The notes under the pieces were generated by a model, which had not been told where the DNA came from, did no database searches, and saw only the letters and a program-made list of their open reading frames with translations. Both the position numbers and the translations under genes were made by a program. From Legionella parisiensis (GTDB lineage Bacteria > Pseudomonadota > Gammaproteobacteria > Legionellales > Legionellaceae): DNA of 64,000 nucleotides. Below, piece after piece: positions 44,301 to 52,800 of this stretch (its first letter is position 1; the number at the start of each line of letters is the position of its first letter). The stretch is from the NCBI RefSeq assembly GCF_001467945.1, contig NZ_LNYQ01000013.1, positions 800,850-864,849 of the forward strand, given 5' to 3'.

Positions 44301-44695
44301 TTTTGACGTACAACAGGATTGTTCGGATCCAATGGGATATAAGCGCCTCCCGATTTTAAAATTCCTAAAATACCGATTAATAATTCAAAACAGGGCTCCA
44401 TGCAGATTGCGACTAAAGTATTTTGTTTGATTCCTGTTTCTCTTAAATGATGCGCTAATTGATTCGCTTGATCATTAAGATCTCTGTAGGTAAGTGTATT
44501 TGATTTATAGATCAACGCGACTTTATCTAATACCATTTCAATTTGTTCTTCAAACAATTCGGGTATGATCTTATTGGGATATTGAGATTCAGTTTGATTC
44601 CATACTTCTAAGATTTTATGTTGCTCTCCAAACTCAGATCCATTGATGATGAAGTCATGCATAAGCTCCATAGTGATAGGTAATGAATTGTGCAT
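41372..44695 (-). CDS. Single-module NRPS with order adenylation - carrier - condensation
   Basis: A 1107-residue enzyme. Adenylation domain about 30-545: A3 YTSGSTGKPKGV (193-204), A5 EYGPTEATV, A7 YKTGD, A8 RGFRIEIGEIE, A10 PLSASGKLDIHKLP. Carrier domain about 550-625: FFDLGGNSLSA with phosphopantetheine Ser587. Condensation-like domain about 645-1100: active motif SHFISDE (His776, Asp780), in which the usual first His is Ser and the Gly after Asp is Glu. A by-eye specificity code D-F-A-S-V-G-E-V-A-K matches nothing I know. There is no thioesterase or reductase, so the product is probably handed to an amine or alcohol acceptor by the C domain. No MbtH or PPTase gene is nearby. Low-complexity AT-rich codon use is like its neighbours. 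Confidence 0.9.
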   Translation of the reverse strand: MHNSLPITMELMHDFIINGSEFGEQHKILEVWNQTESQYPNKIIPELFEEQIEMVLDKVALIYKSNTLTYRDLNDQANQLAHHLRETGIKQNTLVAICMEPCFELLIGILGILKSGGAYIPLDPNNPVVRQKAILSDSCAKIIITHSQLANQFEEMTTSQIIYWDTIKAKLSTYPTINPKYINKKNDLAYVIYTSGSTGKPKGVMITHRNVNHFVHWFGTSMAISSEDIFDFSSSISFDFSVASTLFPLLKGIKIAICPETDKRDPYLYLKHLQDAHVSIIKITPSHFRQINSIVLDEKKILDLKYIVFGGEVLLARDIKDWLKKFPKQKLFCEYGPTEATVASSWIIIDKNNIDQYKHRIPIGKPALNTKLFILDKNMQPVSVGALGELYIGGDGIAKGYLNKKKLTEMKFVKNPFNSGKLYKTGDLCCYLEDGTIEFVEREDHQIKIRGFRIEIGEIEKCLASYTGIQDVVILARSEREEFEEKQLVAYCTPKDSAKLDTNDLRDYLKNQLPDYMVPAFFVILDKFPLSASGKLDIHKLPEPNESNQIIKPRNEMEIILKTIWLETLNLKHISIDDNFFDLGGNSLSAARLITKIRKITHKNILLKDLYNTGTIAQLANAVINAADISDDGDRNHRPKPLKAMPLNELQFLLWLMRLFYPNSKISNIVTRKRIAGNLDKKKLDNVFELICKNHPMLCYRLARYSPLQYPQKNILQFKILEKDISSLTLEEQEHELHVSLDELENRRWKNKLPLILFKLFHLGNNSCEIQIALSHFISDEISAEIVLNEMSHAYVEYNKEYGAVRQQELVFYDYILREQEDLSKNLSKNIDFWDDYLKNIPLLVFPRDQILSSINSSCTTYFEIPKNNLQGLHRFCKKHRIDIGDTLTAATGYILAPYINDKNKIAIINFVKSIRESDIYDNAVGLFVRNDVIKIDLNQSATLLKLAKQVQNSRIENYYYQSCPAIIKIAFLLQKDWKNKKLSNFFIKFLAKIYTRVFYKHKLNYEILLMFGRVFLARKKHSFFVNINIMNHFIYYNSETKLFGFKQKPFKAYHGDKLVEKNVLNIWFDRDEHGKSYLIISGNLRPEFRNVIGSNLLEMIASCSLE

Positions 44696-44864
44696 AAATA
44701 TTACAGATTATCTTTGATGCAATCTTATCTTTAGTCTTGATTGTTAATTTTAGCACAAGAAGAGTGTCTGCTTTGCAGGGAATGGAAAAACATGTACCAA
44801 GTTTAAGCTTAAGCAAATGCCTATTTACTTGTGCTTTTTGTACGAAGAAATAGCAATATCAACT

Positions 44865-45353
44865 TTAAATAATTAAAACTTTAGCCCCAGGATTGGCTTT
44901 TACCCAATTAGCCACGTACTCGATATAGTTATTTTTGCCAACAGCAATACATCCACGCGTTGAGTAGGGTAAGTTGTTTAACCAATTTAACGCCCTAGAT
45001 GACTGAGTTGGCCCATGGATACCTACATCTCTACCAGTATATCCTGCAGCTAGTTGCTTTGAAGTCGGATAGAGAATGGGAATAAAGACTTTAAATTGAT
45101 TGGATTTCCTTGGATGGGCTAATCCATATAAACCAATTGGGGTTTTATTATCACCCGAATGTTTTTTACCAACGCCTTTATATCCGAGGGCTACTTTAAA
45201 ACTCTTAATTACAGTACCGTGTTTACAAATATTTAAAATTCGCTTTGAGGTATGTACATTGATTCCGTTTGATAAAGGACAAGTTGCAGTACCGGCGAAC
45301 AAAGCGATAGGAGAAAAAATTGAGATCATTAATAAAATTGCTTTTATTTTCAT
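44865..45353 (-). CDS. L,D-transpeptidase (YkuD domain)
   Basis: A 162-residue exported protein with signal peptide MKIKAILLMISIFSPIALFA. The catalytic motif is GIHGPTQ (His113) ... STRGCIAV (Cys135), the usual HGx(n)SxGC of YkuD enzymes that make 3-3 cross-links or attach proteins to peptidoglycan. KTPIGLYGL and FIPILYPTSKQL are also typical. Short, single-domain, with no LysM or PG-binding part. It is followed downstream by the NRPS gene on the same strand, 170 bases away. Confidence 0.9.
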   Translation of the reverse strand: MKIKAILLMISIFSPIALFAGTATCPLSNGINVHTSKRILNICKHGTVIKSFKVALGYKGVGKKHSGDNKTPIGLYGLAHPRKSNQFKVFIPILYPTSKQLAAGYTGRDVGIHGPTQSSRALNWLNNLPYSTRGCIAVGKNNYIEYVANWVKANPGAKVLII

Positions 45354-45498
45354 ATAAATAGACTAATATTAGTGAAATTGGTTAATAATTATTCCATAGT
45401 ATTTATTTTATTCATAGGGGTTTGGTGGATAAATTTTAACCATTAATGACGAGATGGAGGCCTATTCGGAGCTAACTATTTGATTTTAAATAGAGCTC

Positions 45499-45975
45499 TT
45501 AAGGTGATTTGATCTTTTTCTCAACAGCCCATATTTTTTTTGCTGCTCGCAGGCCAGATAAGTAAGCGCCATGCACAGTGGCAGGGAATTTTGCATTAGT
45601 CGCTTCTCCTGCAAAAAAACAAACGCTGCTTTACAGGTTGGGCTAAATCATTGTATGCGCTACCATCGCCGTCCACTTTAATAAAGAGTAGGAACCATAA
45701 CTAAAAGGATCCGAGTACCAATGGGTAATTTTATAATAACCCGGTTGAGGTACTTTCTTACCATAGATAGTACGTAAATGACGCATTAAATCATGTACTA
45801 TTTCTACGTTACTTTCCTGCACCATTTGTTCTGCTTGTTTTCCAGAGACAATAGCCCCAAAATACATGAGAAAATTGCAGATACATTCTCTCCAAGACCC
45901 CCATGGCTAATTTTTCCATTGCTTTTTTTTAGTATCAGGTAAATCGGGATGAAAATGTTTGTTGCCAAATTTTAG
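45499..45975 (-). pseudogene. C-terminal remnant of an FAD-dependent amine oxidase
   Basis: Three minus-strand pieces in order match flavin amine oxidases: KAMEKLAMGVLERMYLQF (about 45900-45960), then in another frame FGAIVSGKQAEQMVQES and VHDLMRHLRTIYGKKVPQP, then in a third frame FFAGEATNAKFPATVHGAY and LSGLRAAKKIWAVEKK, ending in TAA at 45499-45501. FFAGEAT is the conserved FAD-contact motif. Frameshifts separate the pieces, and the N-terminal FAD-binding half is absent, so the gene is dead. Confidence 0.8.
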
Positions 45976-46098
45976 TATAACTGATTTCTAGATTAGAAAT
46001 AGAAGGTGACAAGCTATAATGAATGATTACCTATTTCCTGCCTGGATTAATTGTTAAAATTTTACTATATGTATAAATTATCCCTTCAAGGAATAGCC

Positions 46099-46266
46099 AT
46101 GGAAAAAGAAAAGGAAGATAACAAACATCCTGAGATCACCGATATTGAGCATATTTGCGATATTACACCTAACAATCCGCGTACAGGAGAGGTTTGTGAC
46201 AAAGTGAACAAACATAAAGACTCTAAGCAAAAAATAAAGTCAAATCCCAAAACTAAAAAAACTTAA
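46099..46266 (+). CDS. Small hydrophilic hypothetical protein (55 aa)
   Basis: A 55-codon ORF from ATG 46099, chosen because AAGGAATAGCC precedes it, although the frame runs 16 codons further up. It begins MEKEKEDNKHPEITDIEHIC and ends KIKSNPKTKKT. It is acidic at the front and strongly basic at the end, with two Cys. No family is recognised. It is convergent with the large fusion gene after it. Confidence 0.5.
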   Translation: MEKEKEDNKHPEITDIEHICDITPNNPRTGEVCDKVNKHKDSKQKIKSNPKTKKT

Positions 46267-46302
46267 AGTCCGGGCGAAATTAATTTTCCGTAATAACATA
46301 GA

Positions 46303-48756
46303 TCAAAAAATATTCTTATCCCAAGTTCCATAAGTAGATCGGATTTTCCCGCGCGGAATGGATAAAAGGAATAAAAGCACGCCGCTAATGAGACTTGCAA
46401 AAATTCCCAATGATGATGCATGATAAATAAATGGTGTAATAAACAAAGCGACGGCTAAAAATAAATTAAGTAGGCGCAAAATACGAACTGTTTCAGCTAA
46501 TGCTGTTATGGTTATCGTTATGATCAGGCAGCCAATGAGATGATCACTATTAGCCATTGGACCCGTCGTGTCTAAAGTAATGCGCGTGAACATTAACCAA
46601 ATGCCGATGAGTATGCATCCCATTAAATTCCAGGGTAAAGTTATACCACCTCTCAACATTTCTCGTAGAATTATTTTAGGTGATTGCTCAAAATTATCTA
46701 CTCCTTTTCTAGAGCCTCTCTCATCATCACTATCACCAACAAATAAAATTCTCAAAAATGGCCTGCCAGCTTTCCATCTTCGCCAAAGAAAAACACTTGT
46801 TGCAATTAACTCATCAAAGGAATAAGGGACTTGAATGAGCATGGCAGATGCAGCGATTAGACATAAAGTACACCATGTATTTAAAAGAATAGGTTGAATG
46901 ACGATAAAGGTAATAGAGACTATTCCTAATGGTACAATCATAATACCAAACAAAAGAACCAGCCATGGCATTGTACGCCACCGATTTGAGTCACCAATAA
47001 TACCTGTTAAAATTTCTAAAATGTAAACTGCAGCACCTAACCCTGCATCTGGGATTGGAAACGCCTTAGATATAGAAGAGGTAATTATTTCTTCGGTTCC
47101 ATTTTTTGCATCTGATAATTCTCCCATAAAAAATGGATCCCAGACATGATCAATATGACCGAGTTGATAAGCCGTCATGTAACGTGAAATAAAAAAACCG
47201 ATATAAGCCAAGATTATTATCGGCAACCGCTGGAACCAGCTTGAAGGCGAAAAATCCCATCCAGGAGGAATAAACGGTCCTTCTAAAGCAGCATTAGGTG
47301 CTACTCCTATGTCAGGCCGAACTATTACAGAAAAACCAATAATTAGTGTGCCAATAAGAGTATCATTTAAATACGCCGCCGCAGTAGGCGCCCAAAAAAC
47401 CAAAGGGGAGAATAGTACCCACAGACCAATTAAAGCACAAATCCATCGAGCGGATGATAAACGCCAGGATAAGCTTAAAGCTGCAAAGAAAATAAGGGCG
47501 CTACCACTAATAATATCACTTAATATTAGAGGATAAGATGTATATCCTGAGGATGCAGGCGACGTGATTAGCCACAAACCAAAACCCATATTTAAAAAAT
47601 GTGCCCACAGGTTTTGCTGATGTTGTTTGCGGAAGTTGGCTTCATAGAGGGAGCGTATTTTTTCCGGGTTATTTTTAATGGCAACCATCCAGTCTGGTTG
47701 GATTAATCTATTTTTTTTATACCAAATTTCCGGATCAGCCTTTAAAGAATCGATAATTTTAGGAAGGGTTTCTTCAATTGAATGTTTTGGTTCCCAATGA
47801 AGATGTTTTTTGGCTTTAGTAATATCCAAAGCATAATGATCTGAAGCAAGGTCTATCATAAATGAACGAATAAATGGTTTTTCGCCTTGATCAAAGTCAT
47901 CCGGTATCAGTGGTTCTGTCTGATGCTCCAGCCAAGCACCTACTTTAGCGACACTAGAGGGAACCTTGTAGAGAGGAGATTGTTCCCCATGAATTAACTG
48001 AGCTATAAGATTTTGTAATTTCCTGTAGCTGAGTGTTTTGGGCTCTCCTGCTAAAATAATTTCTTTTTGCGATAATTCATTACGGTATAAGAGAGCTTTT
48101 TTAAAAAGCTCTATCAAGTCTTTCTGATGAATAAATGACTGACCAACATTTAAATCCCCCGCATATAAGTGACTTTTAATGTCTCGTTCATAGGTTCGAG
48201 CAATTTGGTTGGCAAGTGTTGGAACGCAGGTTGTATCTCCATACAAACCTGCCAAGCGAAAAATTAGATAAGGTAATTTTCCATGATATTTTTTAATTAC
48301 TTTCTCTGCTTCTAATTTGGATTTTGGATATGACCATTTTGGCAGGAGAGGAGCATTTTCATTGATAGTTTCCCCTAAAATACAAGGTTCATGTACGAGC
48401 ATGGTACTAGCATAGATAAATCGTTCCACCTCAAAATCCTGTAATGCCAGGAGTAAATTTTTGGTACCATTTACATTTACAGACTGATACAAAGAAGACT
48501 CTTCACCTGTAAAATCAAAATAGGCTGCAAGATGAATCACAGCGGCAATTTTATTTCCATATTTTTCTTTAAATAACCGAAAAGATAAAGCTAAAGAGGT
48601 ATCTGATGTAATATCACAGGGAATCTCACAGGCATCTTTATCTTGGTCAAAGCCTACAATTTTATAAGAGTTTCTTAAAGCACGAGCAAGCGCAGTCCCT
48701 ATTTTACCACTAGAACCTGTAATAATGACAATGGGTTTATCTCTTTTCTTGGCCAT
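46303..48756 (-). CDS. Fusion of NAD-dependent epimerase, SPW repeats and VKOR-like membrane domain
   Basis: An 817-residue membrane protein. Residues 1-335 are an extended SDR epimerase: ITGSSGKIG (NAD loop, 13-20), VIHLAAYFDFTG, YASTMLVH, YPKSK (Tyr143/Lys147). Residues about 380-480 form SPW-type membrane helices (NLWAHFLNMGFGLWLITSP). Residues about 500-690 resemble vitamin K epoxide reductase, with the CxxC active site WCTLC (Cys629/Cys632) in a helix. A second SPW-like block lies at about 715-800 (LPWNLMGCILIGIWLMFTR). The catalytic pair of DsbB/VKOR usually re-oxidises a DsbA partner, none of which is adjacent. The fusion suggests one enzyme chain linking an NAD(P)-dependent sugar or lipid step with membrane redox. 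Confidence 0.85.
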   Translation of the reverse strand: MAKKRDKPIVIITGSSGKIGTALARALRNSYKIVGFDQDKDACEIPCDITSDTSLALSFRLFKEKYGNKIAAVIHLAAYFDFTGEESSLYQSVNVNGTKNLLLALQDFEVERFIYASTMLVHEPCILGETINENAPLLPKWSYPKSKLEAEKVIKKYHGKLPYLIFRLAGLYGDTTCVPTLANQIARTYERDIKSHLYAGDLNVGQSFIHQKDLIELFKKALLYRNELSQKEIILAGEPKTLSYRKLQNLIAQLIHGEQSPLYKVPSSVAKVGAWLEHQTEPLIPDDFDQGEKPFIRSFMIDLASDHYALDITKAKKHLHWEPKHSIEETLPKIIDSLKADPEIWYKKNRLIQPDWMVAIKNNPEKIRSLYEANFRKQHQQNLWAHFLNMGFGLWLITSPASSGYTSYPLILSDIISGSALIFFAALSLSWRLSSARWICALIGLWVLFSPLVFWAPTAAAYLNDTLIGTLIIGFSVIVRPDIGVAPNAALEGPFIPPGWDFSPSSWFQRLPIIILAYIGFFISRYMTAYQLGHIDHVWDPFFMGELSDAKNGTEEIITSSISKAFPIPDAGLGAAVYILEILTGIIGDSNRWRTMPWLVLLFGIMIVPLGIVSITFIVIQPILLNTWCTLCLIAASAMLIQVPYSFDELIATSVFLWRRWKAGRPFLRILFVGDSDDERGSRKGVDNFEQSPKIILREMLRGGITLPWNLMGCILIGIWLMFTRITLDTTGPMANSDHLIGCLIITITITALAETVRILRLLNLFLAVALFITPFIYHASSLGIFASLISGVLLFLLSIPRGKIRSTYGTWDKNIF

Positions 48757-48925
48757 ATGAAAATTCCTTTTTTCATAAAATCAACTCGGGTTAACGATTA
48801 ATTTTATATAATCTGCATAGGCTAAATTATATATGTGTTTCGCACTATTACTAAAAAAGTTAAGCAAGAATTAGAAATCTTCTTGATGTGTTAATCATAG
48901 TATATGGATTCTAAAAGATTTAAAA

Positions 48926-48960
48926 TGGCGCGCCCGGAGGGACTTGAACCCCCGACACCT
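48926..48960 (-). tRNA. 3' fragment of a tRNA gene (probable attachment site)
   Basis: On the minus strand, GGGGGTTCAAGTCCCTC is a T-arm, followed by CGGGCGC (3' half of an acceptor stem), G and CCA. The matching acceptor 5' half (GCGCCCG) and the D and anticodon arms are not found upstream to 49100, so only the end of the gene is present. The acceptor end equals that of E. coli tRNA-Arg(CCG) as I recall it, but the isoacceptor is not certain. Next to it are short direct repeats aaaaccag (48990 and 49000 region). Such 3' tRNA ends are typical borders of integrated islands. Confidence 0.55.
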
Positions 48961-49742
48961 TGATTCGAACCCAATTTACTCATTAATAAAACCAGAATAA
49001 AACCAGCTAATTGCGATGTGGCGCTTTTTTTTTGGTCATCCCTTTTAGAGTAAGAAAAATCTGTAGTACATTTTTTATTTTTTGGTTGTTTGGATGCATT
49101 GGTGAAATTATATTTTTACGAAGATAAAACGTATTCAGGTGACTTTCTGAACTACCTATTGTTAAATCATTTCATATGTGCAATAATTCAACAAATTGTT
49201 CGTAAAAATTTTTTTCTACATGAATGTTTTGTTTTTCCAGGCTTTCAATCAAGCGTCCAACAACTTAGGGATTGGTACCGCTAACCCTGGGCTAGTTATT
49301 AGCAAGATGCCAAAAAATGAAGCTCTAAATAGAAAAATGTATGAGCGTAACATACATAACAGCATTACTCTTTCTTCTCAAGGAAGACATTTATTTCAAT
49401 TTCCATCTTCGGATGTTATTGATATTGTTAGAATTGCTACAACTCCTCCCGACCCCCAAACTTTCAAGTCTTTTCTCTAATTGAGATTAGCTAAGTCTCA
49501 ACTGGAATATTCTGTTGAGAGTCACGTACATTATCTAAGACAGCATAGCTACTGATCTTTTGAAAGAGGTCGCTCTTTGTGCAAAGTCAATTTTTTCATA
49601 TAGCGTGTAACGTTCTCTCATTGAAGATAAAAATAACAACTGTATCAATATCTTGATAAAAAGATCGAAATATACAGTAAGTTAGGCTGATAAAATGAAA
49701 ATGCAATGTGGTGTAAAAGGCGAACGATACCGTTATATGGGT
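48961..49742. other. Intergenic region beside the tRNA fragment, no gene seen
   Basis: About 780 bases, AT-rich. Frames of 64 and 94 codons at 49090 and 49196 have no ribosome sites and no protein-like pattern. The direct repeat aaaaccagaataaaaccag lies at about 48990-49009. Possible remnant of an island end. Confidence 0.4.
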
Positions 49743-49762
49743 CTTAATATTTTCTTAATATT
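49743..49762 (+). promoter_or_regulatory. Two tandem PmrA-like boxes
   Basis: CTTAATATT occurs at 49743-49751 and again at 49754-49762, a spacing of 11 bases. This equals the Legionella PmrA consensus cTTAATatT known from Dot/Icm effector genes. They lie 85-104 bases upstream of the ATG at 49847. A possible -10, TATATA, is near 49791. Confidence 0.7.
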
Positions 49763-49846
49763 TGATTAGTGGCTCTTATTTATATACAAAATAATCAAAA
49801 TTAAAGCAAGTAGCTTGTTTGTAAGCCGACTATTAGTGAGATTCAT

Positions 49847-52800
49847 ATGAAAGATAAAGAACAGAGAAATAAATTATTAAAGAAATGTATTGAGATTAAA
49901 AATTCAATTAATCAAAAAATTCCTTTGGCAGCGAATCGATATGAAGAGTTTGAACAGATTGATCGGAGCAAAATAAAAGCATACGAACAGAACAGAAGGG
50001 CAGAAACTCCTGAAGATCAGCAATTAGAATCATGTATGTATGAAATGGAATATCTTGATGCTCATGATAAGAAGTATGAAGCGTATGAAGGCTATGTAAG
50101 GCAAAAGGAAATCGAGTACTATATTTTTGAATTCATTAATGAGCGCTTCCGGGAGTTTTGTCACGATCAGCAGGTAAAATCGCCGCACACTCTAAGCAAT
50201 AATCAGAAGCAAAGTTTAAAACAAATTATCCTCAAACAATCTTCGATTTTGTGTGAAAAAATTGCAAGATCTCAAAAACTGCTTGGAAGAGGAAGCAGCG
50301 CTATTAACGTTACAGAAATGGATGACTATCTTGAAAAACATGCTGATCAGTTCATCGAGATTTTATGCCAGGGCGAAGAATTAACGATTACCGATAAAGA
50401 ATTAGCTTATCGGTTTAAAAAAATTGATGAACTGGTTGAACATCGAGATGCCTTTCAAAAGCAATTTAAACGGGAAAATGCTCTGCTTTCTCAAATGGGG
50501 GGGGATAAAAAGGTTATAGAAACAATTCAAAAATCAAAAATATTTGCAGAGGCAGAATATTTCGATAAACCGGGAATCAGTACGGGATTTTGTGAGGAAC
50601 ATACCTGCATTGCCCTTAAAAGATTATATGATGAATATTTAATTGATAAAGATACCATCGTTGAGAAAATTACTATTGAATACTTTGATGATGAGGGTAA
50701 CCCTGCCGATGGCCACACGTTTTTGGTCATTGACCGAAATCCCGATAGTCCTCTCAATGACATCAGCCAATGGGGGGGGATCCTTTTAGACCCATGGAAT
50801 GGACTAGCCTGTCTTACAGAGGATTATTCTTCTTTACCTTATTTTTATATTTCGTACCCAGAGGGGGCTACATGGGAGTCTATCCCATTTACGGTTGATG
50901 ATTATCATCTAAGCTCTGCGATCCATGATGCGAACAAATATTATCAGATGACAGGGAACGAAGACCTAGAAAAACGTAGATCGCTGCTGATGGAAGAACA
51001 TCAATTGCATTCGTTGGATGAAGTTGAATTCGAAGAAACCAAGGCATTTCTTACTGAACTGATTAATAAGTTACGTCCCCAGAATTTCGAAGAGCCCCTT
51101 GAAATTTTTATTACAACAACAGGGGATAAATTGGTTAATTCGCTGGCAGGATTTACCAAGCCCGCGATTGTCATTCACAGCGATTTTCTTAAGCAAATGC
51201 AAGATGGCGTTTATACTGTTGAAGAATTAGAGTTCGCTTTAGCCAACGAGTTACTTTACATTAAACACGAAGGGGTTGGAATTTATTATGAGATTTCAGC
51301 CGATGAGCAATTCAAACTCGATAAATTAACGATTGACCAATGTCATAATGTACAAGCAGCTATTAGTTACTTAAGAAAAAGCATTCACTTTCAGGAACAA
51401 CATAAATGGGATGTGAGTAATGTCACTCCTTTCTATTTGGTTCATGATTATCGAGAAGTGGTATTAGCGGATTATCATCAGCGTATTAAAAATTTGTTAA
51501 CTTGGTTGGCTATCAAAGAAAATGAACGTGATGAAAAACAACAAACGTCTTTACCAACTAACCTTTTAAATGCTTTTTCCCCGATTAGCCGAGATATTTT
51601 TTATAAAAAAGAATGTGATGCATGTGAAAATACCGTAGCGAAACTCAAATTTTTAAAGTCAAAATTAGCAGAGCTAACGGTTGAATTATTACCTTATGAA
51701 GTAACTTCTAAAATTGGAATTAAGGTCAGGGATTTCTGTTCGATTTTGTATGCGATGAATATTAATTTGAATGATGCGGAAGTGGAGAAAGCCGCGGACG
51801 AATTGATTGAACGGGCTTTTGAATTGCGAATCCCATCCTTTGAACATGTTTATCTGGCTCTTGTTCATCAACATTTCACGAGTCGAACTTATTTAGCTGG
51901 GCATGTCCGGGTACCTCCATTTGGACTTTTTAAGGTCATAAACAATGCAATTGATACGTTTGTCAATGCAAATAGCTTTGAAGAAGCAAAAGAGGCGGCC
52001 GAGACCCTAAAAGCGTTACAAGAAAAATACATAGGTCATTTAAACCTGTCGCGTGGCCGGGCAAGAGCTCATACCTATCAATTTGAGCAAGTGCATCAGC
52101 GCATGCCTGTCGGAAATGAGCGATTTTTTGGTTCAATTATCGGCGAGCACATTAACTGGAATACTTTTGCACCTCAGGATGATGTGACTGAGGTACCTTG
52201 GTCGAGTCATCTTGAATGGGCAAAAAAGGATGAGAGCTCTATTATTGCTGAGACATTATGGCGCCTTGGTGTGACTAGCGATCAAAACTTATGGTCTTTA
52301 TTGCCTGAAAAAAAACTGTTGTCTTTCGTCATTAATTATTCTGAATACAAACCAATGACTAAATTGCCTCTACAGTTTGCCGCATATGGTTGTGAAGATT
52401 ATTATGAGGCTGTATTGAATTTTTTATCTGAGAATGTAATCCAGAAATTTAACGTCAACTTCGAGATGTTTTTTAGTGAGGAGTCTTTTGAAAATAAATT
52501 TAAGCAGTATTATGATTTGAATTGGTCTGTATTAATCAAACCTTCAGAAGATCAGGCTCGCAATATTGACAACTTAGCTATTCAATTTCTGCTTTCTGAG
52601 TTTACGAATATAGCTATGACTGGAACACCAGAAGAGAAAGCCGTTGTGAAAAGTTTTTTCCTGGGGCGAGAAGATAAGCGAGATCTGGAGCATCTGCAAC
52701 TGATTTCTAATGAAGTAAAATCAGCGTTACATTATAACACTCCCTATGTTCAATTTTTTATTAATCAGCAATTCCAGGACGAAAAATTTGATTTATTTAC

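Noticed and set aside
48926..49010. Complete tRNA gene
   Set aside because: The acceptor 5' half and anticodon arm cannot be found; only the 3' end is present.
49090..49480. Frames of 64 and 94 codons next to the tRNA fragment
   Set aside because: No ribosome site, no recognisable residues, overlapping each other in different frames.
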